Virus record (IMG/VR): IMGVR_UViG_3300034107_000136 | Coordinates: 1-64,000 of that record | DNA: 64,000 nucleotides | Strand: one strand, 5' to 3' | Source of the DNA: a virus | Part shown: one piece after another, positions 36,329 through 43,815 of the stretch | Layout: each line of letters starts with the position of its first letter | Position numbering within the stretch: the stretch's first letter is position 1 | The notes under the pieces: model-generated | The model's input: the letters and a program-made list of their open reading frames with translations, nothing else | Told to the model about the DNA's origin: nothing | The model's database searches: none | Translations under genes and position numbers: made by a program

Positions 36329-37882
36329 ATGATTAAATTCCAAGAAACTAAAACAGCAATCAGTGGCAACCACCTTAACTTTTCTACTCCTATTTCTAAG
36401 ATAGATGTAGAAAAAAGAATGGTACATGGTTTTGCAACACTGGACAATCTTGATAGGCAAGGTGACGTTGTTCCACTTGAAGCATCAATAAAAGCCTTTG
36501 AGTCTTTTAGAGGAAACATAAGGGAGATGCATCAGCCAATTTCTGTCGGCAAGGTGGTTTCCTTTAAAGAAGAAACATATTTTGATGCAGAAAGCAATAA
36601 ATCCTACAATGGAATCTATGTATCCGCTTATGTAAGCAAGGGTGCTCAAGACACATGGGAAAAAGTACTTGATGGAACGCTTAGTGCATTTTCAATAGGT
36701 GGAGAAGTTCATGACTCAGAAGATGTTTATGATGAAGAGTTGAATAAAAAATATCAAGTAATTAAAGAGTATTCCCTTAGCGAACTTTCTTTAGTTGACA
36801 ATCCAGCAAACCAATTTGCTAACGTTATTAGTATTGAAAAAGGCCAAGGAACAGGATATTTGATGAAGGCAACAATTGAAAATGTATTTTGGTGCAGAAA
36901 AGATGATGTAATTCAAATGTCATATGGAGCAAATAAGGCTTGTCCTCAATGCGATAAGGCCATGTCAAACATTGGCTTCGTAGAAAGCAATGATCCAGAA
37001 AAAACATCAGTAATAAAAGGAATAATTACTAATACAAAGAAAACCATAATTCAAAAGAATATTGACATTGATTCATACGTTAAGTTTGATGATAGTTATG
37101 GAAGAGTAATTGACTTAGTATTTAAGGGTGGAGCAAGACTTTCGTCTGAAGAAGTTGCTGTTATGGCAAAAACAGACGATCCAGTTGTGATAATAAAATT
37201 ATACTCACAAAAGGACGGTATAATTATACCAACAAATCGTCGCGTTATTAAGAATATTTCATTAGTAGAAACAGTTAATGCGATTAGTAAATCAGAGGTA
37301 AAGGAGGTAAGCAAGATGAATTCAGATATTATCGTTGTAGATGAGATCGAAAAGTCAATGAGTGAAGAGCAAATCAATCCACCAATGGAGGACGCAATTC
37401 CTGTCACTATGGTTGACACGCAAAAGGCTATTGAGATCGAAGTCACAGAAGAAGACGAAGAAGACTCAGAAGATGAAATGGCAGAAAAAGCCTATTCAGG
37501 AGCCGAAGAAGAAAAGGGCGACATGAGTGATGAGGCAAAGAAAGCCATTTCACCATCAGTAGTCAGTGAAGAAGATGTTAATGCTACAACCAAAATGATT
37601 GAAACCATTAACGATCATCTCGCATCTGCACTTTCTAGTCTTGCTGAAACAGTAAAGGCTCTTGATGCTAAGATTGAAGGCATTAATAAGGCAATTGCTG
37701 GAGTCAGCAATGAAGTAAGTGAAGTAAAAGATAGTTTTGGAAAGCGCGTGGACGCTGTGGAAAAGGACACTGCTTTCCGTAAGTCTGCTGATCTTGGCGA
37801 GATCTTGCAGGAACAACCAATAGTGGTTAAAAAATCACTGTGGGGCGGCAGTTTCCTCAAAAATGCCGATCTATTTAAATAA
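36329..37882 (+). CDS. Prohead protease (XkdF-like) fused to scaffold
   Basis: 517 residues. Residues 1-175 form an XkdF/S78-type serine protease: 'VEKRMVHGFATLDNLDRQGD', EMHQP with probable catalytic His 68, and SAFSIGGEV with probable Ser 122. 'LSELSLVDNPANQFANV' closes the domain. Then a Cys4-like patch (FWCRKDD, CPQCDKAM, ~188-207), a beta region, an acidic stretch (~375-400) and a coiled coil (~420-490) ending KKSLWGGSFLKNADLF. It cleaves scaffold and capsid during prohead maturation. A strong internal start at 37316 makes the scaffold alone. Confidence 0.88.
   Translation: MIKFQETKTAISGNHLNFSTPISKIDVEKRMVHGFATLDNLDRQGDVVPLEASIKAFESFRGNIREMHQPISVGKVVSFKEETYFDAESNKSYNGIYVSAYVSKGAQDTWEKVLDGTLSAFSIGGEVHDSEDVYDEELNKKYQVIKEYSLSELSLVDNPANQFANVISIEKGQGTGYLMKATIENVFWCRKDDVIQMSYGANKACPQCDKAMSNIGFVESNDPEKTSVIKGIITNTKKTIIQKNIDIDSYVKFDDSYGRVIDLVFKGGARLSSEEVAVMAKTDDPVVIIKLYSQKDGIIIPTNRRVIKNISLVETVNAISKSEVKEVSKMNSDIIVVDEIEKSMSEEQINPPMEDAIPVTMVDTQKAIEIEVTEEDEEDSEDEMAEKAYSGAEEEKGDMSDEAKKAISPSVVSEEDVNATTKMIETINDHLASALSSLAETVKALDAKIEGINKAIAGVSNEVSEVKDSFGKRVDAVEKDTAFRKSADLGEILQEQPIVVKKSLWGGSFLKNADLFK
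37301..37308 (+). promoter_or_regulatory. Internal Shine-Dalgarno for nested scaffold
   Basis: AAGGAGGT, 7 bases before the in-frame ATG 37316. It is among the strongest ribosome sites in the window and lies in the middle of a coding region. Confidence 0.8.
37316..37882 (+). CDS. Nested scaffold protein
   Basis: 188 residues, MNSDIIVVDEIEKSMSEEQI..., the in-frame C-terminal part of the protease gene. Contents are right for a scaffold: an acidic segment (EVTEEDEEDSEDEMAEKA), a long coiled coil (ETVKALDAKIEGINKAIAGV) and a basic/hydrophobic C-terminus for capsid binding. Equivalent to Nu3 within C in phage lambda. Confidence 0.8.
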   Translation: MNSDIIVVDEIEKSMSEEQINPPMEDAIPVTMVDTQKAIEIEVTEEDEEDSEDEMAEKAYSGAEEEKGDMSDEAKKAISPSVVSEEDVNATTKMIETINDHLASALSSLAETVKALDAKIEGINKAIAGVSNEVSEVKDSFGKRVDAVEKDTAFRKSADLGEILQEQPIVVKKSLWGGSFLKNADLFK

Positions 37883-37912
37883 AACAGGAAGAAATTCAGG
37901 AGGTGAAACACA

Positions 37913-39037
37913 ATGACACAAGAAATTATTAAGAACCAGCCAAGTGATACAGGAGAATACGGTGATCCAAACCCAGGTCTATACCAAGGTCAAGGAGCAT
38001 TCGCCGCAGGAGGTATTGGTACTGTGGAAGACCCAAGTGCTGGTGTATTGGGAAACATCCCAAACTCCAACTATGGTGACACAACAGGCCCAAACGCAGT
38101 TAATCCAGTAGGAGCACCTGGTGGTCTTTTAAACCCAGAACAAGCACGTCGATTCATCGACTATGTTTGGGATGCAACAGTTCTCGCCCAAGACGGTCGT
38201 AGAGTTACAATGCGTGCAAACACGATTGAACTTGAAAAGGTCAACGTAGGTGAGCGTGTTATCCGTTCAGCAGCACAGGCACTTGGTGAATACACCAATG
38301 CTGGAGCAACATTCACAAAGGTTGAACTTACTACAAAGAAGATTCGTCTTGACTGGGAGGTTTCAACTGAGGCACTTGAAGATAACATCGAAGGTGCAGC
38401 ACTTGAAGACCATCTAGTTCGTTTGATGACAAACTCATTCGGTAACGACCTTGAGGATCTTGCCATCAACGGTACTGGAGGGATGGACCCATTCCTTGGT
38501 ATCATGAACGGTTTCGTAAATCAGGCAACTGATGGAGATTCACACGAAGCAGTCGTTGATACAACAGGAGGATGGACACCTGAGGTAATGCAGGAGATCA
38601 TTTATGCTCTCCCACGCAAGTACCGTGCTATCAAGTCAGGACTCAAGTTCTACGCAGGTACAGATGTCTTTGCAAACATTGTAAAGAACAACGGTACACT
38701 TGCAGATGCTATCTCTGAAGCACTTATGCCAAGAGTTAGCGGAACACCAGGACGTCGTGAAGACTACCTTTCAGGTGGTGGACAGACATTTGGTGGCGCT
38801 CGTACCACTCGTGTTCTTGGCATGAATGTTCAGGAAGTTCCTTACTACCCTGCTGGTTATGTCGATTTGACATTCCCACAGAACCGTGTATGGGGTTTCC
38901 AGAGAGACATCACTGTTAACCGTGAGTACAAGCCAAAGAAGGACACAATTGAATATACAATTTTCGTCCGTTTTGGCCTAACATGGGAAGAACTAGACGC
39001 AATTGCATACGCAGAAGCAACACCAGTTGTTTCCTAG
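37913..39037 (+). CDS. Major capsid protein (HK97 fold)
   Basis: 374 residues; ribosome site AGGAGGTGAAACACA. Flexible Gly/Pro/Asn-rich N-terminus (1-70), then 'LNPEQARRFIDYVWDATVLA', the E-loop/strand 'KVELTTKKIRLDWEVSTEAL', 'HLVRLMTNSFGNDLEDLAIN', 'LPRKYRAIKSGLKFYAGTDV' and the A-domain end 'IEYTIFVRFGLTWEELDAIA'. Strongest ribosome site and most biased codons of the module, followed by a terminator, as expected for the most abundant virion protein. Confidence 0.92.
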   Translation: MTQEIIKNQPSDTGEYGDPNPGLYQGQGAFAAGGIGTVEDPSAGVLGNIPNSNYGDTTGPNAVNPVGAPGGLLNPEQARRFIDYVWDATVLAQDGRRVTMRANTIELEKVNVGERVIRSAAQALGEYTNAGATFTKVELTTKKIRLDWEVSTEALEDNIEGAALEDHLVRLMTNSFGNDLEDLAINGTGGMDPFLGIMNGFVNQATDGDSHEAVVDTTGGWTPEVMQEIIYALPRKYRAIKSGLKFYAGTDVFANIVKNNGTLADAISEALMPRVSGTPGRREDYLSGGGQTFGGARTTRVLGMNVQEVPYYPAGYVDLTFPQNRVWGFQRDITVNREYKPKKDTIEYTIFVRFGLTWEELDAIAYAEATPVVS

Positions 39038-39057
39038 TATCAAATATGCTATGCTTT

Positions 39058-39081
39058 GGGGAGGGACTGCGGTCCCTCCCC
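39058..39081 (+). terminator. Strong hairpin after the capsid gene
   Basis: GGGGAGGGAC and GTCCCTCCCC form a perfect 10-bp stem around TGCG. No clear U-run, but it separates capsid from the next promoter. Confidence 0.75.
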
Positions 39082-39096
39082 TTAAGCATATAATGA

Positions 39097-39102
39097 TATA
39101 AT
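39097..39102 (+). promoter_or_regulatory. Extended -10 for gene at 39125
   Basis: TGATATAAT; leader with AAAGGAGAGG before ATG 39125. Confidence 0.65.
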
Positions 39103-39124
39103 TAACATAAAGGAGAGGTACAGC

Positions 39125-39574
39125 ATGATGAATGAATCAGTAGACTTGGTAGAAGAAGAGTCAGATGTTGAAGAAAATGAAACTGCTGTAGAAGCAGTAG
39201 CAAAAGAAAACCCAGTAATTCAAAACGTAAAGGTGGGAGAAGTTGTCAACTATGACAACCAAAAGGTTATTACTGGACCAGCAAAGAAGAAGACATCAAG
39301 ATCTTCAAACATACAGAAAGATACTGAAAATGTTCTTGGATCGAAGGCTGCTGACAGAGCACTTGCAAAAATCATCGTAGAAGAAAAAAAAGAACCAAAG
39401 AAAGTTTCAGAAAAGATTGCACTTTGGTCAAACAAGAATATTCGTTGGTCAGATGTTGGAGACTTAAAAAAGGGTTATAATATTGTAACAGAGGGGGCAT
39501 CCGAAAAGTGGCTTTCTAGGGATGGTATCCGCAAGGCTACTCCTGAAGAAGTAGCAACTTATTTCGGTAAGTAG
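39125..39574 (+). CDS. Capsid-proximal hypothetical protein
   Basis: 149 residues. Acidic N-terminus (VDLVEEESDVEENETAVEAV), lysine-rich middle (AKKKTSRSSN), and a compact C-terminal domain 'IALWSNKNIRWSDVGDLKKG' to 'ATPEEVATYFGK'. Similar proteins follow capsid genes in actinobacterial phages; a capsid-associated role is inferred. Confidence 0.7.
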   Translation: MMNESVDLVEEESDVEENETAVEAVAKENPVIQNVKVGEVVNYDNQKVITGPAKKKTSRSSNIQKDTENVLGSKAADRALAKIIVEEKKEPKKVSEKIALWSNKNIRWSDVGDLKKGYNIVTEGASEKWLSRDGIRKATPEEVATYFGK

Positions 39575-39577
39575 TTT

Positions 39578-40594
39578 ATGGAAATTCCAAGAACGCAACC
39601 GTTTCCACTGACTTTTACTCAGTCTGGATTTGAAGCAGATACAGAATATGTGTTGTGCATTCTTGATGATCACGCGGCAGATCTTGTAGAGATTAGAAGT
39701 CCTAGCGATTCAGATGGAACTATCTCCATAGATCTACCTAATTATTTTTCTAGGTACGATGATGAATACCGTGGAGAAATTTATTACAATCTTTCAATGA
39801 CACCAGAAACTACAATTTTACGAGGAGATTTAGTATGGGTAGACACAATTACAGTCATGCGTCCATATGTAAATCCATTAACTATTGCTGAAACTCCAGA
39901 AGACATAGCAAATGCAATAATTTATGAAGAAATTGCAAGGGCAATCATTAATTCAATAACTGGTGGATTCATGTATAAAAGAGAGGTGGTTGAAACCGTA
40001 GGACTAGGCAACGACTACCTATCAGTTCCATTTAGACTTAATAAAATAGTTCGGGTATATGAAAACGATGTAATTGTTTATGATACAGAGCCTGCTGATG
40101 CAGAAACTTGGACAAACGTAAAGGAATATTATATTACTCCAGACAAGGCATCTATCAGCGTGGTTGTGCCCGGTACAACTGGATTTAATAGAACACAGTC
40201 AAAGCCTGTAAACATGAGAAGAGGTGCATCAGATTCCTTTACTCTATACAACACTAACGACTCACCAAACTTTGCGTATGATGTGTACGATACTAAAACA
40301 TTCTCAGATTACGGGGGTAACTCTGTAATGTTTCCATCTGGATGGGATTATGTAGTATTGGTTGAAACGGGTTGGCCTATTATTCCACAAGATATAAAGC
40401 AGGCGACTAGCCTTCTCATCAGTGACATTAAATGCAACAATCTCCCTTATGTAAATCAATACATTTCAGAATATAAGAGCGATCAATTTAACATTAAATT
40501 TAATGATCTTGCATTTAAGGATACTGGAAACAGGATTGCTGACAAAATTCTTTCTGCCTACGTTAGGCCAATCTATCGCCTTGGTGTTTTGTGA
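39578..40594 (+). CDS. Head-tail connector/adaptor protein
   Basis: 338 residues. N-terminal beta domain (MEIPRTQPFPLTFTQSGFEA) followed by a helical bundle containing 'YEEIARAIINSITGGFMYKR', the pattern of HK97 gp6-like adaptors that dock under the portal. 'GWPIIPQDIKQATSLLISDI' and 'DKILSAYVRPIYRLGVL' close it. Longer than the usual 100-120-residue adaptor, because of the added N-terminal domain. Confidence 0.75.
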   Translation: MEIPRTQPFPLTFTQSGFEADTEYVLCILDDHAADLVEIRSPSDSDGTISIDLPNYFSRYDDEYRGEIYYNLSMTPETTILRGDLVWVDTITVMRPYVNPLTIAETPEDIANAIIYEEIARAIINSITGGFMYKREVVETVGLGNDYLSVPFRLNKIVRVYENDVIVYDTEPADAETWTNVKEYYITPDKASISVVVPGTTGFNRTQSKPVNMRRGASDSFTLYNTNDSPNFAYDVYDTKTFSDYGGNSVMFPSGWDYVVLVETGWPIIPQDIKQATSLLISDIKCNNLPYVNQYISEYKSDQFNIKFNDLAFKDTGNRIADKILSAYVRPIYRLGVL

Positions 40595-41067
40595 TGGCGT
40601 TATTTCCATGCTACAACCTATTCTTTCCAATGCATTGCGATGTCTACTATTCAGTAGAGACTCAAGATGATTATGGAAAGATGGTAAAAGAATGGTTTTT
40701 TGATAGATCAGAACATTGCTCAATATATTCAATTAGCGATAGATCTAATGATGAAAACTTTACTTTTAATGCCGCCAGCAAAGACATATTCTTTAAATTA
40801 GAAACCATGCTGTATGGAAGAACTCAAACAGATTTAAGAAAATCTTCAAGTGGAGAATACTATCCAATGTCTAATATTTTAATAAAAAATATTCGTGGCT
40901 TAGAGGGAGATGACTCATTCTTTATTGAGACTGTAGGCGGGTATTCTGGAAAATCAACAATATATGAGATAAAGGCAAATCAACCATACGTTGGACCATT
41001 TAATAAAGTAGACTACTTTAAGATACAATTAGAACGTTCAGATATTCAAGGTGAGTTGATAACATGA
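40594..41067 (+). CDS. Head closure (head-tail joining) protein
   Basis: 157 residues from ATG 40594, overlapping the previous stop (TGATG). 'CDVYYSVETQDDYGKMVKEW' begins a small beta barrel like phage stopper proteins; position after the adaptor supports this. No catalytic motif. Confidence 0.68.
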   Translation: MALFPCYNLFFPMHCDVYYSVETQDDYGKMVKEWFFDRSEHCSIYSISDRSNDENFTFNAASKDIFFKLETMLYGRTQTDLRKSSSGEYYPMSNILIKNIRGLEGDDSFFIETVGGYSGKSTIYEIKANQPYVGPFNKVDYFKIQLERSDIQGELIT

Positions 41068-41735
41068 TAGACATTAAGGTTGATGCAATGCAACTAAACA
41101 AAACTTTAAAGAATGTTGTGGATTACTCTGAAGGATTTCTTAAAGGTATAAACATGAAATCAATAGAGTTTAATAATGAGGTTGCTAACTTTACACATGC
41201 TGCACTAAATAAATATATTGATTCTCAAGCAAGAATGAATCCACTTAGGCTTCACCATGTGTATGAGTGGGGCAAGGCTGGTAATCAAGCATCAAGACTT
41301 TTTGAGTTTGATACAAGAGTCTTAGGAAAAACTATATCATTTACTGGAAAGTTTCTTCCATCAAGATCTGTAAGTGATACGTCAAGTGAACCGTTTGTCA
41401 ACAAGGCAAATATTATGGAAAACGACATTCAAATAGTAATAGAGCCAAAGAATAGCGACGTGTTAGTATTTGAAAACAATGGAGAAACAGTTTTTACCAC
41501 AAATGCAATTTATATAGATCATCCTGGTGGAAATGAAGTTGCTGGAAGTTTTGGAGAAACAGTGAGTAATTTTTTTGACAATTACTTTACCAATGGATTG
41601 TTAAAGCCATTAATAAATAAACTATCAACAGCAAGTGAGTTTGCTGCATCATTTTCCTCTGGTGCAAAAAGCGGTAGCAATGTGGGCATTCGTGCAGGAA
41701 AAGAATATTTAAATCTTAAGGGGATAGTTGAATGA
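41064..41735 (+). CDS. Neck protein (HK97 gp10-like)
   Basis: 223 residues, 'MIDIKVDAMQLNKTLKNVVD' at the start and an alpha/beta middle with 'NPLRLHHVYEWGKAGNQASR'. Position and size fit a tail-completion/neck protein. Start overlaps the preceding stop (ATGA). Confidence 0.65.
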   Translation: MIDIKVDAMQLNKTLKNVVDYSEGFLKGINMKSIEFNNEVANFTHAALNKYIDSQARMNPLRLHHVYEWGKAGNQASRLFEFDTRVLGKTISFTGKFLPSRSVSDTSSEPFVNKANIMENDIQIVIEPKNSDVLVFENNGETVFTTNAIYIDHPGGNEVAGSFGETVSNFFDNYFTNGLLKPLINKLSTASEFAASFSSGAKSGSNVGIRAGKEYLNLKGIVE

Positions 41736-42235
41736 GCCTAACAGATCTAACCTTGCCAGTGCTTGCAGTAAACGGATATCTATGGGATACCATGAAAGAC
41801 ATTGAGCCAAGTTTTGCGGCAAGGTATGGATCTACCCTACCATTCTTCCCACTTAGCGATTCAGCAACGGGAGCAAGTTGGGAAAACAAACCTTACATTA
41901 TCTATGACAGAATGATGAGAACTACGGGAAGTTCATTTTATCCAATAAAGAAGGATCATATACTTTATGCGGTAAAAGCAACAGACATTGAATCATTGCA
42001 GTGGGGACTTGCAATTGAATACATTCTTGATAGAATGGATGATGCTGCTCAAGATATCAATGAGTGGAATAGACAAAAGAATAATAAATATAAGGTATAC
42101 TTTCATAGTTTGAGAGTGTTTCAATCGGAATCCTCTACAAATAGAAACTTCAGTACGAGGCCGTACTATATTACTGAATTCATCGTTCAGTCTGAATATC
42201 ACTTTACTGAGTCATTAGAATCATTTTTGACATAA
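41732..42235 (+). CDS. Tail terminator-like protein
   Basis: 167 residues. 'LPVLAVNGYLWDTMKDIEPS', 'KPYIIYDRMMRTTGSSFYPI' and 'SLQWGLAIEYILDRMDDAAQ', then a C-terminal beta strand 'RPYYITEFIVQSEYHF'. The alpha/beta plan and position before the tail tube fit tail terminators. Overlaps preceding gene by 4 bases. Confidence 0.68.
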   Translation: MSLTDLTLPVLAVNGYLWDTMKDIEPSFAARYGSTLPFFPLSDSATGASWENKPYIIYDRMMRTTGSSFYPIKKDHILYAVKATDIESLQWGLAIEYILDRMDDAAQDINEWNRQKNNKYKVYFHSLRVFQSESSTNRNFSTRPYYITEFIVQSEYHFTESLESFLT

Positions 42236-42244
42236 AAAAGCAGG

Positions 42245-42250
42245 TATAAT
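42245..42250 (+). promoter_or_regulatory. -10 box before the tail tube gene
   Basis: GGTATAAT; leader of about 50 nt with AGAGGTGA before ATG 42306. Confidence 0.55.
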
Positions 42251-42305
42251 AGTACCGAGGGAACAACCGCAACAAAAAATAAAAGGAAAATAGAGGTGAA
42301 GTAAA

Positions 42306-42980
42306 ATGGCTTATAGTCGTGGTGATTCAAAGCAGATTATCATTGGTGCAGCAGCACTATTTGTATCAAAGACTGCTCAATTTGATCCAACAAATACCAG
42401 CCCAGTTCTACCAGATTTCGTGGCAGGTACAGCATACCGTGAAACACTTACAACTGCTTCAACAGTAGTTCGTAACGTCGGTTACACAATGAACGGTTTA
42501 GAAATTCAATTTCAGCCAGATTTTGGTGAGGTTCAAGTAGATCAAATTCTTGACGTTGCAAAGTTGTACAAGCAAGGAATGCAGGTTAACCTTAACACAG
42601 CATTTGCAGAAGCAACTCTTGAGAACCTTCTCGTAGCAATTGCTGCTAGCGATAATGACCTTGCAAAAGATGTCAAGATGGACAACCCACTTGAAATAGG
42701 AACAGTTAACTTTGCAGATGTCATGGAAATTAAATCAGGCGAACTTGGCGAATGCCCAGTAGAGCGTGGACTTATTGCAATTGGACCTGGAACAGGAGAC
42801 TGTGCTGCTGGTTCAACAATCGAAAGAATTTATGTTGCTTACCGTGCCCTCTCAATTGAGAGTGTTACAGTATCCGCAAAGCGTGATGCCCCTTCAATGT
42901 TTGAAGTTTCATTCCGTTTGCTCCCAGCAAACAACGGTTCATACGGAAAGATCGTTGACCGTCTCGTCCCATCTTCATGA
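42306..42980 (+). CDS. Major tail (tube) protein
   Basis: 224 residues: 'YSRGDSKQIIIGAAALFVSK', 'VRNVGYTMNGLEIQFQPDFG', 'GLIAIGPGTGDCAAGSTIER', 'SVTVSAKRDAPSMFEVSFRL'. Beta-rich with the conserved late strand of tail tube proteins. Followed by a strong terminator, as for an abundant protein. Confidence 0.82.
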   Translation: MAYSRGDSKQIIIGAAALFVSKTAQFDPTNTSPVLPDFVAGTAYRETLTTASTVVRNVGYTMNGLEIQFQPDFGEVQVDQILDVAKLYKQGMQVNLNTAFAEATLENLLVAIAASDNDLAKDVKMDNPLEIGTVNFADVMEIKSGELGECPVERGLIAIGPGTGDCAAGSTIERIYVAYRALSIESVTVSAKRDAPSMFEVSFRLLPANNGSYGKIVDRLVPSS

Positions 42981-43005
42981 TGTGACTATAATTTAATAGG
43001 CATTG

Positions 43006-43027
43006 GCCCCGCTTCGGCGGGGCTTTT
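43006..43027 (+). terminator. Intrinsic terminator after the tail tube gene
   Basis: GCCCCGC-TTCG-GCGGGGC followed by TTTT: a perfect 7-bp stem with a stable UUCG tetraloop. Confidence 0.92.
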
Positions 43028-43038
43028 GTCATGCGTGA

Positions 43039-43044
43039 TATAAT
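43039..43044 (+). promoter_or_regulatory. Extended -10 for tail chaperone gene
   Basis: TGATATAAT; leader with AGAAAGGG before ATG 43077. Confidence 0.65.
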
Positions 43045-43076
43045 TTACACACAAACCTTAGAAAGGGTAAAAATAA

Positions 43077-43418
43077 ATGGCTACTACAGTTTTTGAAAAG
43101 ACAGATCTTGTACTTATGGATGGCACAAAAATATCTATGCGTCCATTAAAGATTTCACTCCTTCGTAAGTTCATGAAGAAGTTCGATACCGTTGTTGAGG
43201 TTGCCTCAAGTAACGTTGATTCAATGGATGTACTTATTGATTGTGCATTGATTGCAATGGAGCAGTACGCCCCAGATCTTTCAACAGATCGTGAGAAGTT
43301 TGAAGATGTTGCTGACATTAAGATGGTTTACAAGATCATTGAAGTTGCTTCTGGTATCAAGTTGGACGCAGAGGGAAACGATCAGGCGATGGCGGCGGCA
43401 CTACTTGGTCAGAACTAG
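43077..43418 (+). CDS. Tail assembly chaperone (G)
   Basis: 113 residues. 'TTVFEKTDLVLMDGTKISMR', 'ISLLRKFMKKFDTVVEVASS', helical, acidic. Produced by in-frame termination; it coats the tape measure during tail assembly. Contains the slip site at 43373-43379 near its end. Confidence 0.85.
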   Translation: MATTVFEKTDLVLMDGTKISMRPLKISLLRKFMKKFDTVVEVASSNVDSMDVLIDCALIAMEQYAPDLSTDREKFEDVADIKMVYKIIEVASGIKLDAEGNDQAMAAALLGQN

Positions 43419-43780
43419 ACCTCGCTGTCCTTGAATCAGAAATATTTCTTTTAGGTAATTGGAAGGATTATGAAGAATTAGAAGATAATCTTTCTATGCC
43501 AGAATTAACGGCAACCCTAACAGCAATAAGAGAAAGAGAAAACAATCACAATAAATTCTTAGCAGCAATTCAAGGAATTGACCTTGATGGAGAATCTCAA
43601 GAAACCAAAGGGCAGAAAGAATGGGAAGACCTTAAAGCAAGGGTATTTAGCGGTGGAACTGCAAAAGATTCAAATGATATAACATCCCTTCAAGGGATAA
43701 ATGCTTCACAGGCTGGTTTTGGTATTGGCGCTGGTCTTTCTTACAACAATGTTGGAGATGGATCGGGTAGTTGGGCATGA
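43077..43780 (+). CDS. Tail assembly chaperone frameshift fusion (G-T)
   Basis: About 234 residues made by a -1 ribosomal frameshift after 43379: 101 residues of G, then RSGDGGGTTWSELDLAVL... to VGDGSGSWA. The second frame is open through the overlap from 43379 to 43780 and has no start of its own with a ribosome site; the first ATG (43496) is internal. The T part recruits tail tube subunits to the tape measure (family knowledge). Confidence 0.85.
43373..43379 (+). other. -1 frameshift slippery sequence GGGAAAC
   Basis: In the G frame it reads G_GGA_AAC, the canonical X_XXY_YYZ heptamer, 37 bases before the G stop. The same heptamer class is used in many actinophage tail chaperone genes. Confidence 0.88.
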
Positions 43781-43790
43781 GGAAAAATGA

Positions 43791-43796
43791 TATAAT
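43791..43796 (+). promoter_or_regulatory. Extended -10 for the tape measure gene
   Basis: TGATATAAT; short leader with TAAGGTGA before ATG 43816. Confidence 0.65.
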
Positions 43797-43815
43797 CTAT
43801 TAAGGTGAAAACATA

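Noticed and set aside
43496-43780. Independent 94-codon gene after the tail chaperone
   Set aside because: The frame is open far upstream into the chaperone overlap and a canonical slip site explains it; the ATG lacks a ribosome site.
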